A stretch of 64,000 nt of DNA, from assembly GCA_037954325.1 (NCBI GenBank), contig JBBMNZ010000007.1, positions 10,294,501-10,358,500 of the forward strand, read 5' to 3'. Positions within the stretch are counted from its first letter, which is position 1; each line of letters opens with the position of its first letter. Positions 11,405-22,819 of this stretch are shown piece after piece. The position numbers and the translations under genes are program-made. The DNA comes from Fistularia commersonii (taxonomy: Eukaryota; Chordata; Actinopteri; Syngnathiformes; Fistulariidae). The notes beneath the pieces are model-generated. The model was not told the origin of the DNA, made no database searches, and saw only the letters and a program-made list of their open reading frames with translations.

Positions 11405-12770
11405 ATGTTAAATGTCCTTGAACGCACTGTATAACTTTTTGTGTTTTGTCTAAAAAATTACACAATGTTTGTCCGGGCAGATGTGCTGACCCTGCTTGCC
11501 AGACTTAGCAACAGTAACTAAGCAGGGGGCGGGACTTAGTGAAGGATGAAATTCTTCACATATGGTAATAAATTGGAGAGGCAACTAAGGGAGTGAGTGC
11601 TAAAAAAAAACCCTTAGTGCCGCAAAGGGAGAACTTAAGTGCTGGGACGTGGGGGGGGGGGAACAGCTGGTGTGAAAATCAGGGCTTTGAGCGAGATTGC
11701 CCTCGACGACGAAGGCCTCCGGCAGACCTGCAAACGAGCGCCGCCGCCATTCATCACCCGCCGAAACCAACAAAGCAGCCGTCACAGCCCATTTTACTGC
11801 CCGCCGATGAACCATTCTCGCCGGGGAACTAATAAGTTTGCTTTTAAGTGTTTTCTTTTTTCCCTCCTCAACCACCAACCAAACCAACTGACCAACCAAT
11901 CCTCGTCCGCCGCGTCTTCCCTCACCCGCCTCGGATTCAACCACCTCTCTCTTTTTTTTTTCACTCTCTCTCTTTCTCAATCTAATGCGGAAATGAGATG
12001 AGGTCCAGAAATGAAAAGGTCTTTCTTTGGGATCTTTTAAAAAGCCTCCTAAGTAGGTTAGAGGAGAAAGTAGGCTGCCGGGGGAGGGCTCGGGAGACCC
12101 CAGGAGCTCCTGTTGCGCGACTCGAGGGGCGTGGCGTACCGCTTCGCCGGTCCACGCCAAGACAGAGCGAGAGAGAGGACGGGGAAATTAGAGATTTGGA
12201 TATTTCTTATGAAGGTGGCTGAGGATAGCTGGCCTGGAATCTCAGCGGGAACCCTCCGATCCGTGTGCGTGTGTTAGCGCATTAGCATGTTGCGTCGCAG
12301 CCGACGGGCGTTCACGTTATCGCTTCCGTTTAAAAGTGGAACTTTTTTTTTTAAGGGAAAGACAAGAAAACGTTTAAAAGGTGTTTTAAAAAATGTCGCA
12401 CGTCAACATTCACGTTGCGTCTCGGCTGAGCGTTCCATTCGATGGCGCAGATTTTCATCTCATTTGACAACTTCAATTATATCGTCCTGTTTTAAGGGGA
12501 AGGATTTACCGGGGAAAATAATATTCTATTTCCGCACTTGTGGTGGCAGACGCCTCCGCTGGAGACGGGGGATTTGCGAGAAGCTTCCAGGTAATTCCAA
12601 GAGTAGAAATAAAGCACTTTTTCTTTTTTCGCGGAGATCCGGTGTAATTAAAGTGAGTCTTATCAACCGAAAACGTTCCCTTCCTCGTCTCCTCGTCTTT
12701 CTTCTGTCCAGCATTTCAATACGATCTGAGTCTTGAGTGACAGTGGGGTGACAGTGGGGTTCCTTGTTCC
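11405..12770. other. no supported gene; pyrimidine-rich tract
   Basis: Long overlapping open frames on both strands (up to 186 codons on minus, 149 on plus) look like by-products of the strongly pyrimidine-rich composition at 11840-11990. No domain is evident and the opposing frames overlap each other. Confidence 0.45.
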
Positions 12771-12771
12771 T

Positions 12772-13080
12772 TTCCAATCACCTGCATTATCTGTTCTCTC
12801 CTGCCGTTGTGTTCTTTCAACTTCCTGGGTCAATTTTCCATGTTCTCCTACTCGGTAATGTCCGTGCACTCCCTCCCGGTTCTATCTGAGTGGGTTCTCT
12901 CTGGGTCGTTTTTTTCACGTTCTCCCGCCTCAATGTTTCCCGCCCCCCGAAGTCCAAAAACAGCTGAATTGACGGAGCTAAGTAGATGTGAATGAGAGAA
13001 TGAATGGTTGGATGTTTCCTTATGCGTCCTCTGTGATTGACAGGTCACTGGCCCATGTTAAGCCCCACCTCTCACTCCAG
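12772..13080 (+). repeat. DRT repeat with expanded P module
   Basis: Several degenerate P units (GTTCTCTCCTGCC, TTCCTGGGTC, CCATGTTCTCC, CACGTTCTCCCGCC) cover 12775-12945. They are followed by AAGTCCAAAAACAG, GAATGAGAGAATGAATGGTT, GTGATTGACAGGTCACTGG and AAGCCCCACCTCTCACTCC. This is the same arrangement as the copies at 9.07 and 57.2 kb. Confidence 0.65.
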
Positions 13081-13084
13081 AGAC

Positions 13085-13680
13085 TTCAAACGCCATAAAA
13101 GTTGGAGTCAGAACAGAAGTCAAGAAGAGCAATGCTTGTAGAATTCAGTGAACCGTTCAGGTAAAAGCTATACAGAATGGTGACTCAGCGAAGAGGCAAT
13201 GCAAACCTCCTCAAAAAAATAAAATAACCTGGTTAAAGGTGCGGTGTGATGTTAAACGGAACTGGATTCACAAAGCTCATCGGAGGAGGCGTCTGGGCTG
13301 AACGGCGCCGCGCTACACCTTTTCGCTTACGTTCGCGTTTCGGGGCATCGTCGGAAACGTTTGAACCGCGCCAACCTGAATTTTTATTGCGAGGCAGCGG
13401 CGGGTGCCTCCCAGCCAGTGCTGATAAAAGCATTTAAAACACTGCGCTCTTTGTGCTCAACCACGAGGAAAAAGAAAGTGGAGTCTCGCCAGGAGCGTCG
13501 CGGCGGGGAAGGGTTACGCTCGGTATCACCGTTTCATCGCCGCTCCCCCCGAGAGGGGCAAGGGAGGAAGGTATGACGAATCATTCTTTCTGCTCGGAGA
13601 CGGAGGATAAATAACCGTATGGCGAAGCGGAATAATGATTCGATCGGAGGACGCTCCGTCTGAAAGGGGATGCTTACAGT
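13085..13680. other. no recognisable gene
   Basis: This GC-richer stretch directly precedes the 16-bp array. Short open frames cross it on both strands without a recognisable domain. Confidence 0.4.
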
Positions 13681-13720
13681 GAAAGAACAAGGAACAAAAT
13701 GAAGGACTCCGAGAGAAGCC

Positions 13721-13795
13721 CTTCCCCTTTTGCAAAAATGACAATTTTTGCAAAAGGGGAAGAGCCATTCACCAAATGGCTCTTTCGAAAGAGCC
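13721..13795. repeat. cluster of perfect palindromes at the left edge of the array
   Basis: 13721-13739 and 13744-13762 are perfect 19-bp inverted copies separated by four bases (GACA). Immediately beside them, GAGCCATT (about 13762-13769) pairs with AATGGCTC (about 13775-13782). 13778-13795 is an 18-bp perfect palindrome, GGCTCTTTCGAAAGAGCC, centred on TTCGAA. The CCTTCCCCTTTTG arm is the same pyrimidine block that recurs inside the array to the right. Confidence 0.9.
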
Positions 13796-15660
13796 GTTCA
13801 CCGAAAGAGCGACTCACGAAGGGAACGATTCGTGAAAAGAATGACACGTGATAAGAAGGACTCAAGAGAGCAATGACTCAGAGTGGCCCTCAACCTTTGC
13901 AAATTGAACCACTCGTGAAAAGAACGACTCGAGAAAATTACGATTTATTAAAAGAATGACGAACGACTCACATAAAGACATATTCAGGGATTACCCCTCC
14001 CCTTTTATTCAAACAATAACTCATAAAGAGAAAGATTCAAAAAGAGAGTGACTTCCTGAAAGACCAGCTCAGAGAGCAGCCTTCTTTTTTTGCAAAAAGA
14101 ACAAATCTTGAAAAAAAAGGATTCACAAAATGAATGACTTGTGAAAAGAATGATGCAAGAAAAAAAGATTTGTGCATCTGATGGTCATAGATCATGACAG
14201 AAAGAAACACTCAGAGTAACCCCCCCTTTTGTAACAAGAGTAACTCTCAAAAAGAAATATTCAGGAATAGAAAAACTTGCAAAAAGAAAAATTGATGAAA
14301 TTCACAACACATAAAAAGAACTTGTAAAAAAAAATAAGGGACTCACGAGATGAACGGCTTGGGAAACGAACAACTCATAGAGTCGAAAAGAATGACTCAA
14401 GAAAAGAATGACTCGCAAAAGGAGCGACTCACAAATTTGGATTAATTAAAAGACTGACTCGCGAGACGAATGACTCACAAAAAGAATGATTCATGAAAAG
14501 AGTGTCATGCAGAAAGAGTGACAAACAAAAAGACATACTCGACGATTCACCTTCCCCTTTCGAAAAGAAAGATTTACGAAAAGAATTACTCACAGGAAGA
14601 ACAAATCAAAGTGTAACCTTCTCCCTTTCTATAAAAAACAATTCACAAAAAAGAGGATTCACAAATTGAACGACTCATGAAAAGAATAATATAAGAAAAG
14701 ACTGACTCATGAAAAGAGTTTCTTACAAAAAAAGAACACCCAGAGAGAAAAACTCTTCATTCATAAAAAATAATAACTCGCAAAAAGAAAGATTGAGGAA
14801 AGGAACGACATTCAAAAAGAACGATTCACAAGACAACTCACAAGAAGGACAACGGCTGAAAAGAGCCAATCACAAAGTGAACGACTCACGAAAAACGTTT
14901 GAAAAGAACGACTTAAGAAAAGAATGGCTCACAACAAAAGGATTCATGAAAAAAAACAATGACTCGGAAAAAGAACCGCTGACAAAAAAAAGATGCTCGA
15001 AAACAAACGACTCCCAAAAAGAACAAGTTATGAAAAGAACGACCAACGAAGTGAACGACTCCCAAAAAGACGACTCACGAAAATGAACGACTCCCAAAAA
15101 GTACAAGTTATGAAAAGAACGACCAACGAAGTGAACGACTCCCAAAAAGACGACTCACGAAAATGAACGACTCCCAAAAAGAATGATTCGCGAATAGATC
15201 GACTCACGAAACGAATGACTCAAAATACGATACATGGAAAAAAATGACTCGGTAAAAGAACAATTCAAGGAAAGAATGATTGACGAAAGTAGCATCTTCA
15301 AAGAAGAACGACTCACATAATGACATACTCAGAGCCCGCCGTCCTCAATTTTGTAAAAAGAACAACCATCCAAAACAAAGATTCAGGAAAAGAACCACTC
15401 AAAAAAAAAAAACGAAAAAAGACCAACTTTTGAAAAGAGCAACTAGCGAAAAGAACGACTCATGAAAAGAACGACTTATGAAAAGAATGGCTCACAAGAA
15501 AGGATTCATGACTCGGGAAAAGAACAACTCAAAAAAATCAAATGATTCATTAAAATTGCATCATACAAGAAGAGTGACTCATATAAATACCCAGCGTAAC
15601 CCTTCCCCTTCTGAAAAAAAGTAGCTCACAAAAAAAGCGACACACTAAAAGTACCAATCC
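13796..15660. repeat. minisatellite array, 16-bp monomer GAAAAGAATGACTCAC
   Basis: About 1.9 kb is built from diverged units close to GAAAAGAACGACTCAC or GAAAAGAATGACTCAC. The 16-bp spacing is clearest at 14390-14510. Every few hundred bases the purine-rich units are interrupted by a pyrimidine block resembling CAGAGTAACCCTTCCCCTTT, near 13880, 13990, 14075, 14215, 14550, 14615, 15330 and 15595. That gives a loose higher-order structure. A 125-codon open frame at 14709-15086, rich in Lys, Asn, Asp and Ser, is a by-product of the array and not a supported gene. I do not recognise the family. Confidence 0.85.
15005..15180. repeat. 80-bp near-perfect tandem duplication inside the array
   Basis: The segment that starts with CGACTCCCAAAAAG and contains ACAAGTTATGAAAAG recurs 80 bp later (ACAAGTTA at 15023 and at 15103). 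I see one difference, GAACAAG against GTACAAG. Five 16-bp units make 80 bp, so this is a recent duplication of a block of monomers. Confidence 0.88.
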
Positions 15661-15664
15661 GCCT

Positions 15665-16950
15665 TCACACTCGAGTCACTAAAAGGAATTGAGTTTCCCA
15701 TCACTATTACAAACCCATTAATCCACGTTGGGCCCCTCGGTTATCGGCGGGATAGTTTCGGGGCCCCTTCACGAAACCGTCTGAACGGGACACGACAAAA
15801 CAAACGGCGTGCCTTCTGACGGGACATCCTAATTAACGTCCCGAGATGGAGGAAGAATTTAATTAAACGATAACGTCGGGAGATTATTTTTTATTTAGAG
15901 GGGGAATACTAATGAGGGTACACATCAGAACGGAAACCTTGGGTTTGGAACAACAGAAAACAACAACGGCGTTATAAAAAGAAAAAAAAAGGGGACCCGT
16001 TCCTACTTCACAACATTGTTATTCAGACGATGTTCCGCTGAGATTTAATTCGACTGGAAGGCAACAAGCCTGTGCAGGAGACCTGTTTCAACTTACCCGG
16101 CCTTCACTTCCATTAACACAAAGAGGAAAGCAATGGAAACTAGTGTTGAACAGTGTTTTTTTTATTTTTTTTTTTTTGAGGTGTAAAAAATACAAATTCG
16201 GAAACGTACTCCTCCCGCATAAACAGCATTAAAAAAAAGATAAACAAAACAACAACAAAAAAAAACACATTTAAAGTAATCAATATGAATAAATTGATAA
16301 ATAGAAAATGAAAAAATACAAACTGAACAGACAAATAAACTAAGATAAAGAAACAAACAAATAAATCAATTTGTCAACAGATGGATAAATTGAATTTCAC
16401 GGGAATTTCATCATAAAATAAGCCTTGAGCGAACTGCAAAGCTAAGTATTGCTTCAGTGATTTATTTCTTTTCAATTCTATATATTCCCAAATTGGCCGA
16501 CTTCAAACCCGGCAGGATGTCACCGTCGTAGTGACGACGGCGGGAAAAGGCGTCAAAAGGGGCACATCGCTCTGTGTGTGTTTGCGTGTTTGTGTGTGTG
16601 CACACACTGTGGATGATTATCAACGCGATCGCGTCGGAGTATTTGCGTATTTTTTTTTTTTTTCTTACGTATCCTCTGTCATTTGGGCTTAATGAATACG
16701 CACGCTCCGCCCACGGCTCATTCACAGCAACCTCTGATGTTCCTAATGAGGCCCTCCGAGCTGCAGGCACACTGTTGTTCCCTTGTCGGTTCACGTCCCA
16801 CCCACCATCCCTCCATCCCTCCATCCCTCCCATGTTCATTTAATCTATGGCAAGATGAATTTTCCCCCACCCCTCATGACTCTGGTGTATAGAAACCCGT
16901 ATCGTCAACACTGTGTTGTCAATGCCTGTTTTTCTATGTTCGCTGTGAGT
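15665..16950. other. no supported gene; A/T-rich and homeodomain-core-rich patches
   Basis: 15825-15915 holds several TAAT/ATTA cores. 16150-16370 is very A/T-rich. A short GT stretch lies at about 16572-16604, and CCATCCCT repeats at about 16806-16830. No coding domain is evident. Confidence 0.4.
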
Positions 16951-16955
16951 GACAG

Positions 16956-17161
<206 letters not shown>

Positions 17162-17486
17162 GCTGTACAGAGTACAATGTATGGTATTCCTGCTGCTGTG
17201 AAGGACCCAAGTTCAAGTGGATACTTTCTTATGTGTAGAAAGAAAGCAAAAGCGCAATATCATTTTATTTCTTTGTAGCTCATCATCTGTAACCACTAAA
17301 ACTTTTTCCACCAAAACACAGTCATGGCGTAATGGGAATGTGAAAACAGGATCGCTATAGCAATGCAAAAAATAATTTTTACAACAATCTATCTTATTCT
17401 TATTTTCTTCTTTTCATTCAATTTTTCACCCTGGCCTTGACGTCCATGATGTGTTTAAAAGTAACATCGGCTGCATGCTTTGCAGG

Positions 17487-17488
<2 letters not shown>

Positions 17489-17539
<51 letters not shown>
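17489..17539. repeat. (GT)n microsatellite
   Basis: About 25 uninterrupted GT dinucleotides. Confidence 0.97.
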
Positions 17540-17540
<1 letters not shown>

Positions 17541-17678
17541 AGGGGATTCTGATCAACCCAGCAGCCATCTTTAATGACCCCTCCACTTTAATGACCATGC
17601 GATGGGAGATTTTTGTAGTGTTTGAGATCCTGGGAGGAAAGAGTGTAAGTGGGCTTATTTAACACTCACACATTCTCT

Positions 17679-17679
<1 letters not shown>

Positions 17680-17711
<32 letters not shown>
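17680..17711. repeat. (CA)n microsatellite
   Basis: About 16 uninterrupted CA dinucleotides, about 140 bp from the GT tract and of opposite sense on the same strand. The two could pair as an inverted repeat. Confidence 0.95.
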
Positions 17712-17713
<2 letters not shown>

Positions 17714-18022
17714 ATTTACTGACCCTGAGCGTAATTAAGGCGATTGTGACTGCATCTGTAAAATGATACGTTTGAAAACGAACATGATAATCTGACTGGG
17801 GCGCAATGAAAGAATAAATGGTGAAATAGCCTTTTATTTATTTTTAATCGCCTGCCACCCCTACTTGTTTTTATCAACACATAGTTTGACCTCACTACGG
17901 CGAAACCTTGCATTTTCTACCGGTTGCCGTGTCAGGAAGACCTGATGGTAGAGCCGATGCGAGACCCAGAGGACCCGCCTGGGTCAATATACAGATAAAG
18001 ATAAGTGTGAAATGGTGCACGG

Positions 18023-18175
18023 TCAGGTTGGCAGGTACACAGGTGGTCAAGTTGTCGAAAGTTTAGGTAGTCAGGTGGGAAAGTGGTTAGGTAGTCGGGT
18101 AGTTAGACGGCCAAGTGGTTAAGTGGTCAGGTAGACAGACATTCAGGTAGACAGACATTCTGGTGTTCAGAATTT
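18023..18175. repeat. imperfect minisatellite based on GGTAGTCAGGTGGT
   Basis: Units of about 8-16 bp built on AGGT, AGTGGTT and GTCAGGT fill the interval. At the right end AGGTAGACAGACATTC occurs twice in direct succession as an exact 16-bp repeat. Confidence 0.7.
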
Positions 18176-18179
18176 GTCA

Positions 18180-18665
18180 AGATTAAGCCAGATTTCAAGC
18201 ATCGCTATTCATACCTAAAAGCACCAGCGGGTAAAATTAACCCGCGCAGAGAATAAAGTGTCCCTGTATCATTCACAGCATATGCGCTTATGTATCGAAA
18301 CATTTTGCATTGCTATGGCAACACATTTTTTTTCTACTATCATCCGTAGTAGAGCTGCTCCGCAGGTCATAAACAACACGAATGAATGGATGCAAGCGCG
18401 TGAGCGAGGTGTCATGTTTGCTAATTCAGTGAATGAGGGATGGCGTGACGGCGGCGGAGCGCCGGGGGGATCTTGTGCCGTGACTCTGAATCGTTCGAAG
18501 AAGATCCAGGCCCCGGCAGATCAGCCCCAGACCTGCTTTCACTTGAGTAATGCGATTATCACAACTAAACGTGATAGGCGGACACGACTCGTTGCTAACT
18601 TTCAAGCTAACGTCTGATGGTAAATGTTTACAGACTTATCCTTTCATTCCTTTCAGAGCTGTAGC
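18180..18665. other. no recognisable gene
   Basis: One plus-strand frame of 119 codons crosses this stretch without a recognisable domain. Confidence 0.4.
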
Positions 18666-18669
18666 TAAT

Positions 18670-18761
18670 TTAACCCTCATATTATGTTAAGGGTCAATTT
18701 GACCCATTTCACCCATTGACCCAATGGGTCAAATTGACCCTTAACATAATATGAGGGTTAA
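18670..18761. mobile_element. short palindromic MITE with TTAA ends (piggyBac-like)
   Basis: The element is bounded by TTAA at 18670-18673 and 18758-18761. The first 37 bases (TTAACCCTCATATTATG and onward to GACCCA) are a perfect inverted copy of the last 37, with a loop of about 18 bases. TTAA target sites and CCCT-type termini are characteristic of piggyBac-superfamily elements. The placement rests on that and on the similar element at 28473-28685. No coding capacity. Confidence 0.8.
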
Positions 18762-18764
18762 GAA

Positions 18765-20558
18765 TACTGTGTTTTTGATAGATTAGTCCTCTCTCTTAGT
18801 GCTTCACCTGGTCAGGTGGTAGATAAACTAACTGTTTACCTGGAAAGTCAACACGTCTTCATGGTGGTTACATTTTACCCAGGTGGCGGTTTTGGGCGTG
18901 CGGTGAAAGATGGCGGTTCCAGCGTTGGAGACGCTGTTTTGCGAGTTCCTGATCCGACTATTCATTGGAACCAAAAGCCTTTTTAGGCGTCACGTACGCC
19001 GGACTCAGCTGGAGGGAGAACCCGATCTCCGCTCCCGAAGCCAGGGGATAATTTAGCCGCTCTTATCTCAGTCGCTAACAGCGAATTTGAAAGTAAATAA
19101 TGAGATAAAAAAGCAGTTATTTGTGTTTATCAGAGCAAAAAGGAGGGCGGCGCGCATCACGAGACAAGATATAGCCATGTAATACCTGATAAAAGAGGTC
19201 AGCTGGCAGCGGCGTGGGCAGACATTTCAATTTAGCGAGGCATTAGCCAGCTGCGGGCGAGGCGGAACAACGGCGCCCGAGACAGGGATTTAGCTATTGT
19301 GTCAGTTTAGCCGAAACATTTGGGTAATTCCGCGACAATTATCGTCTGTTTGTGCCTGTCTGTCCATACACTAGACCTTTAAACAAACAATATTTACTCT
19401 GCTGTTTCCCTGGGCGAACATCTGCTTGGCTGCGATAGGTTTTTAAATATTAGGCGGCAAAAGCCTCCCTGAGCTACCTGGCAGCTGCAGAATAAATTAT
19501 ATTTGACATTTTACACGGGGCGATAATGCTGTGATTCAACACCAGTGGAGAACATTGTTTACCCCCCCCCACCCCGCTTCCCTTTTTTTTTTCTCCCCCT
19601 CTTCCCCTCAACTCTACGTGACGCGAGTGCCTTGGAAAGCGGGGCGGCGAATGAAAACTGCAAAATACAAGCTCATTCTTCCTGCTGTTTTTCTTTTTTT
19701 TATTATTATTTTTTTTTATTTTTCACAATTATTTATTTATTCATTTATTTTTTTTAAATAAACACGCATCTAGACCTTGCCTCCGCCGGTCTGTTTCATT
19801 TAATTCTTCGTACGTCCCAATCGATTCTCTCCCTGTGACCCCCCCCTACACCCAGCTCAAGGCTGCATTAGCATAGTGATACTGATCTTCTGCATGTGTA
19901 GAATAAAGACGGCTCCTGGCGTCCGGGGGTTCATTTTCTGCATAAACTATGCATAACTATATATACAATCCATCCATGCGGCTGCGTCAATTCAATTCAA
20001 GTCGGGTCTGGATATATTAAAATTACAAATAGCAACGTTGTAAATGTGCTGTGCAGACGTGCGACTCGGTGACTCTCGGTTTCCTCGGCTGGTGGAGAAG
20101 ACTGAGTGAGGAAGGGGTTTGGAATAAAAGAATAGGAGGTAAACAAAAAACAGACAAGAGGGTATTTCCTGGTGTAGAAAGAAGTATTATTTATCAACAG
20201 CATAAATGAATTTATTCGCCACTAGTTTACATCACATTAAATTGCATAGTATTTAGTCTCTTTTTTTCCTGTTTGTCCATTCATTCATTTTCACACACAC
20301 ACGCACACACACATTCATGAAAACCCATTCATAAATGTAATATTGATTCATACATTTTAATAAATGCAGAATGCGCCATACCTGCAAACATTAGTCATGC
20401 TAATGCTAATTAGCTCCAACCCACCTCACTACCCGCTACCCCAAGTAATTGGAAGGTACTGGTTGATCCCTCAGCTGGCAGCACAGGTACTCCAATTAGC
20501 ATGTTTAAGTGTTCTCCAGCCAGACACAGAGCGCTTAATTGCTGAGCAGGCTCCCCAA

Positions 20559-20591
<33 letters not shown>

Positions 20592-21715
20592 CTGTTTGCG
20601 TGACTCAGACGGCGCCTTAAACAGAACATTTCGCCTCAGTGAGTGCGCACAGAACAAGGCACATACGCGAGTGCTACATTCATATCATGCCGCCGATTCT
20701 CCGCGACGCTGTGTACGGCGTTTAAATTACCTCGAGTACTTCTTTGATTGCGCGTTCCCAGACGCTACCTTTTGTCATTCCGCACAACTTTGTTTTGATT
20801 CCAACCTTGCCGGTTCACCTCTCTTTTAGACGGCGATTTATCAAATATCTGATATTTTCATTGATTCTTAATAAAAACCAAGCAGTATAACATGGGAGTA
20901 TTGCTATGCAGTCTGGAAAGTACGGCATCTTTTGTTTGTTTTTTTGCAGTATCTGTGCTGAACCTTGAGGAAATAGAACTTTCCTCTGCTTTGCTGCAGC
21001 TGTTGGAATCCGCAGTGAATGTTTCATAATCACCAAGTCACTCGTTCTCCTCTTTCCAATCCTGTCTCGGCGCCATTTCCTCAGCCTCGACCGGTGCCGA
21101 GGTGAACCGCCTCCCCGCTTTCGGGAGCTCGCATCATTATCACACCTCTTAGTTTCACCTCCTCCTCTTGGTTTCGGAGAACTCCTGTCTGATACCTGTG
21201 ATCGATCTTTCAGTTTGGCTAAATCTGCCTGAGACGATAAGCGTCGATGGGATTAGCACCGCCACTTCCTGCACTTTACCGTGTTCATTCTGGGGCATCG
21301 AATTGACGTCTTTCAGAAGCTCCAAAACGATGACCGCCATATTTGGAGTCTGCGTCGTCATTGGAAATCAATAAATTGGACGCGCTGGGGGACAACTTGT
21401 TTTTATCTGTTTTTGATTTATAGTTTATTATTCATTATCTTTTCATTCATCCCTTCAAAATGGATGAATGCACGCACACACACACACATACACGCTCAAG
21501 AACATAAAAAAAGAAAAAAAAATTAGATATGGGTTTTCCTTCGCCTGGCCCTCAAAAGGTCACTGAAAAAACCAAGCTGCGACTCCGTAAAAGTCGTTTG
21601 TAATGGCAACGTAATCCTGGGCAAAAATGTCCGGTGGCGTAAAGTAAGATTTCATACCCGAGGAGCAAAATGTCAGCGCTGAGAAGCGAGAATATATATT
21701 TAAAAAAAAACATAT
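18765..21715. other. no supported gene; low-complexity patches
   Basis: 19560-19765 is C-, T- and then A/T-rich. CA-rich tracts occur near 20292-20312 and 21475-21490. No open frame has a recognisable domain. 19080-19520 is free of obvious repeats. Confidence 0.4.
20561..20590. repeat. (TG)n microsatellite
   Basis: Fifteen uninterrupted TG dinucleotides. Confidence 0.95.
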
Positions 21716-21718
21716 ATA

Positions 21719-22505
21719 CAGTGGAACCTCGGCATATGAATTTAACTTGTTCTTTGACTCTGTTCGCAAACCAATATGTACCCAAACCGAATCAATGTCT
21801 CCCATTGAAATCAGTGTATATCCCATTGATCTGTTCTCCAGTCTCAAGAAACTTACAGAACTCTTTTGAAACTTTTTAATGGGTTTATGGTGTTCTTTCT
21901 CTTCTTGCCAGCGCTTGTACTCGGAAATTCCGAGCAAAGCAAAGCCTTCTCACATGAGACCGCTAACGCTATCTCCAGCAAGCCGTCAACCAAACTAACA
22001 ACTGACAACTAATAACTTTCCTACTTCTTCTAAGACTTGAGACCTTTGCTTCATTCGTGCAGTCGCCCCTTCAGCAACATCAGCTATCTTAACAGACGGT
22101 TGGCTTAGACGTGTTAGTGCTCCTCGAGTTCTGTAACACCAACGCCGCTCTCACCTTCAGCTATTATTTCCTTCTTCAGATCCACTGTGATTCTTAACTT
22201 TTCCTCAACACCACTATCACTCGCACTTTTAACTTTTCGGGAGCCGTCATGAGCGCTAGTTTACTGAAAAAAAAAGCCAAAAAGCGTTGTAACAGGAAAA
22301 TACAATGGTAAACGGTGTAAACAACGGGGGGAGTAGCACGTATCACTGCCGCTACGCTACAACGCTACAACACAGAAAGCCTTTGACTTTGTTTGTGTGT
22401 TAGTGCACCGAGGCTTGTTCACAACTTGATTCAATATTTGATCAAAAACAGTTTTCAGGCTGATTAGTTCGTAATTCGGGGTGCTTGCAAGCTGAGGTCC
22501 TCTAT
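21719..22505. mobile_element. Tigger-type (TcMar) non-autonomous element, copy 1
   Basis: It starts after a TA with CAGTGGAACCTCGGCATATG and ends with CTTGCAAGCTGAGGTCCTC, the diverged inverted complement of the start. Subterminal phrases (TGACTCTGTTCGCAAACC, AACTCTTTTGAAACTT, GTAATTCGGGG) match those in the element at 54.46-55.86 kb in inverse order. I see no transposase reading frame. The ends and the TA target agree with the Tigger group of Tc1/mariner elements. Confidence 0.7.
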
Positions 22506-22819
22506 ATATCTACGGTTAAAATAAGGCTACATTTCTTGTTCCATCTCCAGTATTCTTGGCAGAGAAGTACAACTGCAATGCAGTATTCCTATTTTTTTTT
22601 TTTTGTTTTTACATCTGAATTGACAACTTTCACTGCCCTCTCTCTGTCTCTCTCCGTCAAAAGTTAATCCAGCACAAAATTTACTCCCCACCATCTTCTC
22701 CTCTGCTATCATCCCACGAGATCCAGCACATGCCTTTTTCCCAGAAATGAATGTTGTTTTGACTCGGTGTGTGCAAAATGTGTGCTGTCGTGTACAAATT
22801 AGCAAATCTTCTTGTCCAC

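Noticed and set aside
11600..12160. 186-codon minus-strand open frame
   Set aside because: The composition follows the purine-rich minus strand. An overlapping plus-strand frame of similar length exists, and there is no domain.
12287..12736. 149-codon plus-strand open frame rich in Arg, Lys, Ser
   Set aside because: There is no recognised family, splice context or start support. It is probably chance.
14709..15086. 125-codon open frame rich in Lys, Asn, Asp, Ser
   Set aside because: It is the translation of the 16-bp array. It has no independent start context or domain, and the repeat explains its composition.
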